Positions 48,795 through 57,854 of a stretch of 64,000 bases of DNA are shown here, in pieces. Numbering within the stretch: the stretch's first letter is position 1; each line of letters opens with the position of its first letter. Source of the stretch: Jackrogersella multiformis (taxonomy: Eukaryota; Ascomycota; Sordariomycetes; Xylariales; Hypoxylaceae); contig CADCXD010000006.1 in assembly GCA_902806575.1 (NCBI GenBank), forward strand, positions 62,001 through 126,000, in the 5' to 3' direction. The notes below the pieces were generated by a model that worked only from the letters and a program-made list of their open reading frames with translations, was not told where the DNA came from and made no database searches. The position numbers were made by a program, and so were the translations under genes.

Positions 48795-50505
48795 TCAAGA
48801 AGAATATTCCTTGATCGGCCGGGGGTCGAACTGTCTCGCGGCATAGTACCTATACTGTTTGGCATGCTTAACGCGCCATTCCTTCCCCTTCCATATGAAC
48901 ACGAAGGCGAAAAGCAGAATCGCCGTGCCGATGGCGCCAATTGTGTTGAAGACATTCGACATGCCGACGGCGGCAATCCAAGGTGTCATTGCGAAGACAA
49001 AGACGGTACTTAAGGTGTTCCTCGAGAAAGTGAGAGCTACGAGGGCGTCGCCGACAATCTGTGACGTTCAAGTTAGCCTTATTAACAGTGATGATGAGCG
49101 AGCGTCTTGCCTCATTGTATGCATCTAACATATATGTCAATGTAACACTTGAAATCGGAGCCTGTCCGAAATGGGTGACTGCCGTTGCAAAAGCGACGGA
49201 AACCCACGAATGTCCTCCCTGGAGGGCATAGCCGAACCAGAACGGGCCAGCAACCTGAAAGGGGATAAATGGCACAAGCACCCAGAGTCGCATTTCCGGT
49301 TCGTAGATACCGTTGTTTCGCTTGGCCAGCTTCAGGACTAGCCAATCGCTGATCGGTCCGCCGATGAGAGCACCTATAGTATTTCCGATGAAGGGCGCTA
49401 GATGCATCAACCCGATTTGAGTCGAGTTGAAGGAATACGGCGGATCCAGCATGTATGTGCTCTGAGCAGCGCTCATAACCGTGCCCCAGGAAAGAAGGAT
49501 GGCGTAAACCAGGCAGATATAACCAACTCCGGGGATAGTGAACATGATAAGGAATGGCTGATAGGCATGCCTCGCGAAAAGAGACCACGGGGCTTTGGTG
49601 GTGTTGGTGAGCGCAAGTCTCTGCCAGTATGGTTTCCGAGGAATGGAATGGTCGATCTCAACGGCAGTACCGTTTGAGAATGATTCGTCTTCTGGATTCT
49701 GGGGAATTTTCAGTGTGCTCGATGGCCTGGTCTTCTCGTCGACCTTTTCGTCTCTACTAACTTTTTGATCTTCGATGTCAAGAGACCTTCCGGGGACAAC
49801 CGCGGTCCAGTTGAATTTCGACTCTTCAAATCCAAATATCATTACAATTGTCTCCAAGGCGAACAGAATAGCACACCACCACCAGACCCATCGCCAACCT
49901 TGTGAGGCCGTTATGAATCCTGCAGCAACCGGCGCAAGGCTTCCGCCGAAGTTATCAGACCAGACGTAGATTGAGTTCATCAAGCCACGTTGATGGATGA
50001 AGAAGATGTCGGTGATTGTCATCTGCACCATACATTCTCCCAGAGACCCAAGCCAGCACTGAACGGCGTTGACTCCCCACCAATCCCCGACGGTCTGGGT
50101 CTTAGCAGCCCAAATCATCACGGCCAGCTGAGCAGCGCAGCTAATCACATAGACGGGTCGTAGTCCGTACTTGAGTGCGAAAGGTATTAACATAAAGGCA
50201 CCGAGAGCCAGTGTCGCACATCCAATAGCGTACGTATCGGTGAGAACCTTGTCGCTAAAGTCGAGTTCGGTACCCATTGGACCCCAGGTTGGAGTGGTGG
50301 CAGACACCTGGGCGGAAACCATCATTGCGAAGAAGGCGGCGAGTCCGAAATTGAGATATTTTCGCCATAGTGGCCAGTTTAGAGGATCGTTTGGATTGGA
50401 GGTCGGACGAGGTTGAAGAATGATCTCGGTGCTGCTGTCCGAGTTCAATACTTCAAGCCGCACAGTCCCCGGTGGCCATTCAGGATCAGTCAACGTATCA
50501 TCCAT
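48795..50505 (-). CDS. MFS transporter, DHA1 Hol1-like, 552 aa
   Basis: Exons are 49111-50505 and 48795-49058. The 52-base intron uses a GC donor (GAG then GCAAGA) and CACAG acceptor; reading through it leaves the frame, while splicing gives LTYMLDAYNE then IVGDALVALTF and an uninterrupted end. The protein has two six-helix halves with a cytosolic loop at about 225-305. Blocks typical of the fungal Hol1-like group are NPNDPLNWPLWRKYLNFGLA, DIFFIHQRG, and MLDAY in the second half. Yeast Hol1 takes up polyamines; substrate specificity here is inferred. It shares a 646-base divergent promoter with the agmatinase gene, which supports a joint function. Confidence 0.9.
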
Positions 50506-51151
50506 AACGGTTGTTGAAGGAGACAGTCAAGGCCAATTTTTCTGTGCTATGCTTTAGATTTTCTCGTGCACCAGGGCCAACGCCATTCCCGGGATCTAGC
50601 GCATCTATATAGGATATTCCGACAGCTACAGTGGAAGCAGCGTACCTAGCAAATGAGAACTTCCATGAGGCCATCGAACTCAAAGAGATAGGCACGAGGA
50701 TGACAGCTCGGGTACCCTAGCCTCTCTCGATGGAAACCGGTATTATATGGATATGCCCGTTGCCATATTGATAAGAAGGGTACAATTAAGAGTTTAGCAC
50801 CGGGCCAAGGCACTGGTGGTAGTAACGCGAACTGAAAATGGGTTCCAGATTAGCGATAGGCGAGATGATCATGATAGCAACATCAATATGGGGTAGTATA
50901 GCGGGAGTAGCATTAGGTAACTGAGAACTGATAAGCCAAGATCGGTGTTATGTTTCAGTAAACTGTCTAAACCTCACCTGCAAGCTTATCAGAGCCTACC
51001 TCAAGATGGGTATCGAAACCGGTAAAGATCGTCGTTTATTGCTCTTGGGTTACGATGATCTCGGATATTTCACTTCACTGCGCCTGCTCTAGTTTCTTTT
51101 AAATTTAGAGCTTAGCGGACCGAGTTTCAAGTTACTCGAAATCATACCAAG
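50506..51151. promoter_or_regulatory. divergent promoter between transporter and agmatinase
   Basis: 646 bases separate the two ATGs. The 10-base word GAAACCGGTA occurs twice, at 50733-50742 and 51015-51024, each centred on a CCGG that contains the CGG/CCG half-sites Zn2Cys6 factors often use. It is a candidate operator for the neighbouring regulator. Confidence 0.5.
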
Positions 51152-52420
51152 ATGTCCAGCTTCTTACTGTGTCTTCTCGTGGTAGTGAGCCAAGCCCGTG
51201 AGATTACATTCCCCGCAGTTGCCGCAATCCACGGGAGGTCTGAACAAGTACCAATCCGGCTCGGCGCTGACCTGGACGATGATGTCGACTTGACTACGGA
51301 TCCTGTCGGCGGCCTTGCCTCCTTCGCCCATCTGCCGTACGTGCCGTGCTTCGCGCCGAAGACCGACGACGAGACCGAGAAGTACGACATCGCAATTCTA
51401 GGGGCGCCTTTCGACACGGCAACATCGTACCGTCCCGGCGCCCGATTTGGGCCCCACGGAATCCGTGATGGTTCGCGACGAATTCGCGGACCACACTCAT
51501 GGAACATCTACTCCGGACGGAATAGGTTCGAAGAATGGGCAAAACTTGTCGACTGTGGCGATGCGCCACTGACCTACGTGGACAATACTGTAGCTCTTAA
51601 ACAGCTTGTCAAAGCTCACAAGGTCTGTCAAGTCGGTGTTGGTTACGGAGCTCATTGTTAAAGATTGTTCAGATAGTCTCTGGAAGATTGGCAAACAATG
51701 TCTCCATCGCCACCATTCCTCGAATTCTCATGCTGGGCGGCGACCATACGATCACCTTGGCTGCTCTACGCTCTACATTCGAGAGGTGGGGAGTAGTGAA
51801 CGTGATTCACTTCGATTCGCATATCGATACATGGAATCCCAAAGTCCAGGGGGGAGGAGTAACCGAATATGCGTCTGTCAACCACGGGACATTTCTCCAT
51901 ATCGCCCACGAGGAAGGCCTGATATCGAATGAGTCATCTATTCATGCCGGTATTCGTGCGCCACTTGGAACGCAGCGAAGGGACCTGGACAATGATGTTC
52001 AATGCGGATTCGAGATTGTTACTGCCAGGGATATCGACGAGATTGGCACTAAGGGGGTCATTGAGAAGTTGAAAACCCGAGTCGGGGATGGGAAAGTGTA
52101 CATAACAGTCGATATTGATGTTTTAGACCCCGTGAGTACCTACCTTAGGTACCCAGATAGGTGGTTTTGATCCTTCTCGCTGGCTTACTGACCTTGTTTA
52201 TTAGGCATACGCGCCGGCCACTGGTACGGCGGAGCCAGGTGGTTGGACAACCCGTGAGCTTCTCACCATCCTCGACGGGCTCGTTGGAATGAAGGTCATC
52301 GGCGCAGACGTAGTGGAAGTGGCGCCTGCATACGATAACAAGGGCGAGACAACGTGTTTAGCTGCCGCCGAGGTGGCCCGGAGTCTAATTGGATTAATGG
52401 TAGCAGTCCCAGTTGTCTAG
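51152..52420 (+). CDS. agmatinase-family ureohydrolase with signal peptide, 381 aa
   Basis: Agmatinases hydrolyse agmatine to putrescine and urea with a two-manganese centre; some relatives use other guanidino acids. Exons 51152-51622, 51673-52131 and 52205-52420 join to 382 codons. Metal ligands are present: GGDHT (His182), DSHIDTW (Asp205, His207, Asp209) and DIDVLDP (Asp304, Asp306), followed by the AYAPATGTAEPGG block across the second junction. The amino terminus (MSSFLLCLLVVVSQA) is a likely signal peptide, as seen in some fungal agmatinase-like proteins and unlike cytosolic bacterial enzymes. It is divergent from the transporter and upstream of the amine oxidase, whose expected substrates include its product putrescine. 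The second intron contains a TACC/GGTA-rich word. Confidence 0.93.
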
Positions 52421-53423
52421 TTGTCCAGTAGTGATCCTCGTCACGATTTGTAAGGATTATGATCCGACAAAGACGATAAATGATAAGCTTCAATGTTGTT
52501 GTCATTAGAATCGGTAGAATGAGTAGAATCAGTAGATTAGAAAAGCAAGGATGATTCGTTCGTTCTAGAATCTCGCTAATCCCCTCCCGGAGGATCTAGA
52601 CATGGGGGTACCTAGTTAAGTCCCCCCATTAAAAGTAGCGAATTAAAAGGGGGACACAGGTCTTTAAATGTTTCTTACTTGATTTGTACGGGTTAATAAT
52701 GTTAGAATGCTGACAGTGCGGTAGCCTTATTAACACGTAGTTTAAAAGTACTATATCAAGTTACAAAACGCAATAAAATCATAATCTATTTATCTTAAAA
52801 TAGTAAATCTATTTCCATGATAACTTATAACTTATGTGATTCGAATGTTCCATTTAATAAATTTCTTTGAATATTTATTATGTTAAAAACTAATATGAAA
52901 GCCTTGCTCGAAACGTCGAAACCTTAGTGTAGATCAGTTACCGCACGGCTACACTAGTACGCTAACATTATTTCAAGGGGTGACCTGTAGTGTATTGGTG
53001 TTAAACAACCCCTGCTATGGTAGATCGCGATAAGCTACCTACCGAGCGTAGCTGGATGATAAACACTCGGGAATCGATCTGGTCGGTAAGAAAGTTACCT
53101 AATCTATCCTACGGCCGAGCTCGCGCCTGATAAGGATTACGAGGCACGCTTGCTCCGGTTGTCGTGTGCTATCTTCAGGGTGTGGCATGGAGGCTGCCGA
53201 ATCTGGAGATCCATCATAGGTTTTACTGCACTTCTGTACCTGTAGGTAACCTTAGTATATACGAAGATAGGACCGAGATATGGGATAAGAAACCCCCAAT
53301 AAGTTTGATTCGGCTTCAGATTCCCTTAGATACCTAGTAATCATGACCATTCATTGACTTACATTGTATTTATCCTTCTTTCAACTTATTTGAACTTCAT
53401 GAAAAAAAAGAGGCATATTGGCC
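52421..53423. other. intergenic region, AT-rich
   Basis: This lies between agmatinase and amine oxidase, in tandem. It is AT-rich around 52,680-52,900. No gene is recognised; it is the likely promoter of the amine oxidase. Confidence 0.5.
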
Positions 53424-55949
53424 ATGACCCCTGATTTCAATGTTTCTACTTCTGGAGACGGGGAATTGGATTTGAAATCCACGAACTACAATACCAGCCC
53501 CCGTAATGCAAATGTACCAAGTAGTATGATGACAGACTTTCGACAACGCATAAAGACACTTTTCCAAAATGTTGCTGGACTTTTCTTCGGTTTAGTCCTG
53601 TTCAAAATCGCCCTTTCATCATTCGGTTATGATATCTCAATCACACGTATCGAGCGGGTTGGGCTCACACCACGCGGCGATAGTGAGAAGAGCTGCTCAA
53701 CCTGTAGTCTCTACGATCCCGCGTTAACCACCAAAGCTTCAAAACCGAATATCTGGTCCCCAATCTCTCCTGAAGACAACGCTGCTGTCTGGAACTGGTT
53801 GCATGATCCAGCCCAAGGCTTAAACCTCACATTGCCTCAAAATGCTAAGATCAACGATAATCAAATATATTGGGTAGACACGCTTCATATTAATAAAACT
53901 GATGCCATTCCCTTCTTGGATGGAAATGGTCCAAAGCCCGATCTTTACGCTAGGGTTATCATATATGAGGGCGGCAAGGTCGAACCTACCGCGCAGGAAT
54001 ATATGGTAGGCCCGCTTCCGGTAAATCCGGATACCCGAATAGAGAAGCTAGACTACATTTATAATGGAGGCCTAGGTGGTGCAGTGCCATATGATGGCCG
54101 AGGAGTCGATCCCGCCAGGAGACTGGCCCTTGATGAGATCTTGGTACCGACGATGGCTGATATCGCGGACATAACGGGCGCTATCTTTTCGGGCGCGCAA
54201 TATTATGGAATAAATGACAACCGCTCTACAATCACCATGAATTTCGGAACCCCCGTGTCACTAGACGGCACCCAAGCCCACATCAATGCAGTCTTTCACT
54301 TCCCGGGACCGGCACTCTACTTACTCCAAATTGACTTCTATGTCCTCATTGATTGGACAGGGACTGATACCAGCCTTTGGTCCGTAAAGGGGTTTGTTAC
54401 GAAGGAACGACTCTTCTCCAACCCACAGGAATTAAGAGCTGCTTTCGAGGCAGGCGAGCTGGTGCAAGAGTTCGAACAGAGGAAAGACTATGACTGGGCT
54501 TTGGTAAAATACCAGCCTGAATTAGGAGAGCGGCCATTGGAAAGCCGAGCAGCGCCTCAGAGTACGGAAATCGGGGGAAAGCGCTACAAAGTTGATGTTG
54601 AGGAGAAGTATGTCGAATACATGGGTTGGTCGTTCTATATATCTCATACGCGAACGTTGGGACTTATGTTTTATGATATTCGTTTTAACGGGGGGAGGAT
54701 TCTATATGAGCTCTCGATGCAGGAAGCAGCGTCTCAATATGGAGGCTTTCAACCAAAGGCAGCATCTACTGTATACCATGATGCATCCTACAGTCTCGGC
54801 AGCGATGTATTCCCACTGGTTGAAGGCTTCGATTGTCCTTTCGGGAGTACCTTCTGGAATATGTCATTCTACGAACAAAACCGGACTGTTATTCATCCAA
54901 ATGCTATATGTTTGTTTGAACAGGATCCCGGTCACCCGCTTTCGCGACATCGTGCAGCAGACAGTGCCAGTACAGAGTCAGGAACTTGGGGCTTTGAGAA
55001 CCTCGGTGTTGTAAAAAATGCAGAGCTGAATGTTAGGTTCATTGCTACAGTTGGCAACTACGACTACATCTTCAATTATGCCTTCGGTCTGGACGGGTCC
55101 ATAGACATTTCTGTGAGAGCGTCAGGCTACCTCATGTCGTCGTACTACTACAAAGATCAGGGCAAGTTCGGTCCTCGCATCCAGAAAGCAACACAAGGTT
55201 CAATACATGACCATATCATCACATTCAAGGCCGACTTCGATATTATTAATTCCACTAACAGCTTACAAAAGACGGAGTTGAAAGCGGTGCCGCAAACCCA
55301 GCCTTGGTTTGCTGAGATGGGCACATTTGAACAGCTTGAGCTTGATTCTAGCATTGTAAAGGAAGAGCAGCAGTTGAACTGGGCACCTAATAATGAAGTG
55401 ATGTATAGTGTGGTTAACTCCAAAGCTACAAATGCTTGGGGTGAGAAACGGGGTTACCGTATCATACCCGGAAAATCAAACATCCACCTTACTACGTTGA
55501 ATTCACCCTGGTCTCGAGACAATATGGCCTTCGCGAAATCACACTTCGCGGTCACCCATCAGCACGATACAGAGCCATTTGCCAACAGCATTCACAATGC
55601 TAACTTGCCCTGGAAACCTCAACAAGATTTCTTGAAGTTTTTCGATAACGAAAGCGTCGACGACGCAGATCTCGTCGTCTGGTTCAATCTCGGCATGCAT
55701 CATTTCACACGAGCAGAGGATGTGCCCGTCACCCTCTTCTCTGAAGCTGTAAGCAGTATTACGTTTGCGCCCCAAAACTTTTTCGATCGGGCTCAGGATG
55801 GCGATCTGAAGAATAGGAGATGGATCGTGCCCAACGATGTTGAACAAACCCTATCTTTTGAGGATTATGGGGTAGTATTTCCGAAGTGCCATATCGACTT
55901 CAAAGAGCCGGCCTCGGAAGTAAAAAAGATCCTCATTATAGAGCCATAA
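53424..55949 (+). CDS. copper amine oxidase, membrane-anchored, 841 aa
   Basis: This enzyme oxidatively deaminates primary amines to aldehyde, ammonia and hydrogen peroxide, using copper and the self-made cofactor topaquinone. It is a single exon starting at ATG 53424 (GGCCATGACC). A hydrophobic segment at about 49-67 (AGLFFGLVLFKIALSSFG) suggests a type II membrane anchor with the catalytic part outside the cytosol; N-glycosylation sequons follow. The cofactor motif is NYDY (Tyr546), the catalytic base is probably Asp453 in YHDASYSLGS, and copper ligands are His595 and His597 (HDH) and His760 (MHHFTRAED). Length fits large eukaryotic copper amine oxidases. It follows the agmatinase in tandem by 1 kb. 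The substrate is not determined by sequence. Confidence 0.93.
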   Translation: MTPDFNVSTSGDGELDLKSTNYNTSPRNANVPSSMMTDFRQRIKTLFQNVAGLFFGLVLFKIALSSFGYDISITRIERVGLTPRGDSEKSCSTCSLYDPALTTKASKPNIWSPISPEDNAAVWNWLHDPAQGLNLTLPQNAKINDNQIYWVDTLHINKTDAIPFLDGNGPKPDLYARVIIYEGGKVEPTAQEYMVGPLPVNPDTRIEKLDYIYNGGLGGAVPYDGRGVDPARRLALDEILVPTMADIADITGAIFSGAQYYGINDNRSTITMNFGTPVSLDGTQAHINAVFHFPGPALYLLQIDFYVLIDWTGTDTSLWSVKGFVTKERLFSNPQELRAAFEAGELVQEFEQRKDYDWALVKYQPELGERPLESRAAPQSTEIGGKRYKVDVEEKYVEYMGWSFYISHTRTLGLMFYDIRFNGGRILYELSMQEAASQYGGFQPKAASTVYHDASYSLGSDVFPLVEGFDCPFGSTFWNMSFYEQNRTVIHPNAICLFEQDPGHPLSRHRAADSASTESGTWGFENLGVVKNAELNVRFIATVGNYDYIFNYAFGLDGSIDISVRASGYLMSSYYYKDQGKFGPRIQKATQGSIHDHIITFKADFDIINSTNSLQKTELKAVPQTQPWFAEMGTFEQLELDSSIVKEEQQLNWAPNNEVMYSVVNSKATNAWGEKRGYRIIPGKSNIHLTTLNSPWSRDNMAFAKSHFAVTHQHDTEPFANSIHNANLPWKPQQDFLKFFDNESVDDADLVVWFNLGMHHFTRAEDVPVTLFSEAVSSITFAPQNFFDRAQDGDLKNRRWIVPNDVEQTLSFEDYGVVFPKCHIDFKEPASEVKKILIIEP

Positions 55950-56537
55950 GATGAGTCTTCGGATAGACATATGTATAAGCACCAGCCGCGACAAGACTAG
56001 GCACCTACTATAATGGCAAGACCAAAACAGGTCAACTCATTCCTAACTCTTATACATATCTGAGTACCTACCTAGCACCCACTGTTCTGCGCTTAACTTA
56101 GTCAGACTAGGTAAGGCTCAGAGGGTTTCGTTTGTTAATAGCGATACATTGAAGGGGGGGCAGCCAAGAGAAAGGGAAAATCCTTCGTTAGCCCGAGTAG
56201 GCACTGCTTGCAGATCACTGAGCATATAGGGGGCTGAATTAGAGATGAAGAGGCAAAGAGGTCAAGTGGTGATGTTATCAAACTAAGACTTTATGAGTTA
56301 TAGAACGACTTAACATATTATATTAATTTATTTAGTTATTTGATAAATTTTATTAAAAAACATCAGACTTTATTGCTTGATAATAATTACGAAGTAAATG
56401 GTACATCGAAAAATGAGACAAGGATCATAGTGGCAGTGCTCGATTTTGATCAACGGATGGAGCCAGCGCGGTTCTTGGACTACGTCACCGGCTTCACGTG
56501 CTGAATTGGCTCATGCATTTAGGATCGAGTAGAATGC
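55950..56537. other. intergenic region
   Basis: No gene is recognised. It is AT-rich at 56,300-56,400 and contains the promoter of the next gene. Confidence 0.5.
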
Positions 56538-56545
56538 TATATAAG
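56538..56545 (+). promoter_or_regulatory. TATA box of the gene at 56637
   Basis: TATATAAG lies about 99 bases before the ATG at 56637. Confidence 0.5.
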
Positions 56546-56636
56546 AATTAGAAATAATAAGAGTCTTAACTCTGAGCCCACCTGCCTATCCTTCACACCC
56601 CTTTATCGATATAAATACACATAGCTTATAAGAGCA

Positions 56637-57487
56637 ATGGAACTCGACTCAACTGACCCACCACCCCCCTATGAGGCAGCAGATGGAGGGCTTCCACAGG
56701 ACATTCTAGAGCCAGTGACTCTCAAGTTAATGGGCCAATCTGTGGTGTCTGACACTACTCCTGCAATGCCATTCTACCGTATGAACTGGAATATCACTTC
56801 CATACGACAGAAAGGCTCGTCGGTGATATTTGAGCGAGTTGAAGATCCTCTATCACCAGAAGCTAAGGATGCAACTTCTGACCCAAGGAATCAACATATT
56901 TACTATCTTGCTCATCCAGCGGGCTCGCAGTACCAGAAATACCCTCCCGCATACTATTTAACATCCGTATCGTCCGATCCATTGGGAAACATCAATCTCG
57001 AAACATCGAAGTCAAGGTTTCAGAAACCAGAGTTCAGGATGATCCTCAGCGCTGGGAAGAGCTGGTCGGATAACCCATTATTCACGAAGGATGCAGAGCT
57101 CCTATTCGATGTTAAGCAGAAATGGATGGGCAGTCGTTAATATACATGGACTGAATCCAGTGGTGGCCAGGTAGCGTACGAGGATGGAAAGGGAGACCAA
57201 CTCAAACTAGTCATCACGGCATCAATGAAGAGAGATATAAGGGATGCACTGGTCGTTGCGTGGTGTCTGAGGTTATGGTACGAAACAGCCGAAAGTACAC
57301 AGGCTAAGAAGGACGGTGAGTTGGAATTCACCCCGCCAAGTGTCCCTGATCACTTTCCTTATGTATAACTAACTTTGATTTAGCTATGGAACGTATGACT
57401 CCGCCTGAGAGCATGTATGCTCTCACAAATATGAAGATGGGAAAGAGAATTGGAGCACTTGGTTCGCTTGGTGGAGCAGGAGCGTAA
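56637..57487 (+). pseudogene. conserved fungal gene with one in-frame stop
   Basis: The frame opens MELDSTDPPPPYEAADGG, with a PPPPY motif, and runs 167 codons to TAA at 57138-57140. The same frame then continues with protein-like sequence (TWTESSGGQVAYEDGKGD, then RDIRDALVVAWCLRLWYE) to about 57315. There a GTGAGT donor and a TTTAG acceptor join to an exon at 57384-57487 that reads AMERMTPPESMYALTNM and ends in TAA. Splicing around the internal stop would need an implausibly short intron. The simplest reading is a gene broken by one C-to-T change (CAA or CAG to TAA type), as RIP spreading from the adjacent element could cause. Stop readthrough is the alternative. I do not recognise the function. 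The terminal TAA overlaps the target duplication of the downstream retrotransposon. Confidence 0.65.
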
Positions 57488-57488
57488 G
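57484..57488. repeat. left target-site duplication (GTAAG)
   Basis: GTAAG directly before the left LTR matches GTAAG directly after the right LTR at 62580-62584. Five bases is the length made by most LTR-retrotransposon integrases. Confidence 0.8.
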
Positions 57489-57854
57489 TGTGATAAGGAT
57501 AATAGGGCTTGGAACTGTAGTTTAATTTCGAGTAATAATTCTTTATGGTCTTAAGGTCCTTGCCTTTTATCTCTTATTGCGAAGCGAGGCGAAATAATTT
57601 ATATGTATATAATCTAAATATTTTTTAAGCGCCGTTAGCGCCCTTTTAATCTTATTGGTTTAGTTTTATATATATTAATTAAGTTTTTTAATTAACCTTA
57701 TTTAATAATTTTATTTTATAAGTTTTAATATATTTTATATTTATTAATTTATATATATTAATTATATTTTATTTTATAAGTTTTAATATATTTCGTATTT
57801 ATTAACTTATATATATTAATTATATTTTACTTCGTAAAGTTTATTCGTATAATA
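57489..57854. repeat. left LTR, 366 bp
   Basis: It aligns end to end with the right LTR and differs mainly by transitions. It is longer by one tandem copy of a 58-base unit (57713-57770 and 57771-57828). It keeps most G but has lost C to T. Confidence 0.85.
57713..57828. repeat. 58-bp tandem duplication inside the left LTR
   Basis: Two adjacent copies start with ATTTTATAAG at 57713 and 57771. The right LTR has a single copy, so the duplication is specific to this end. Confidence 0.75.
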
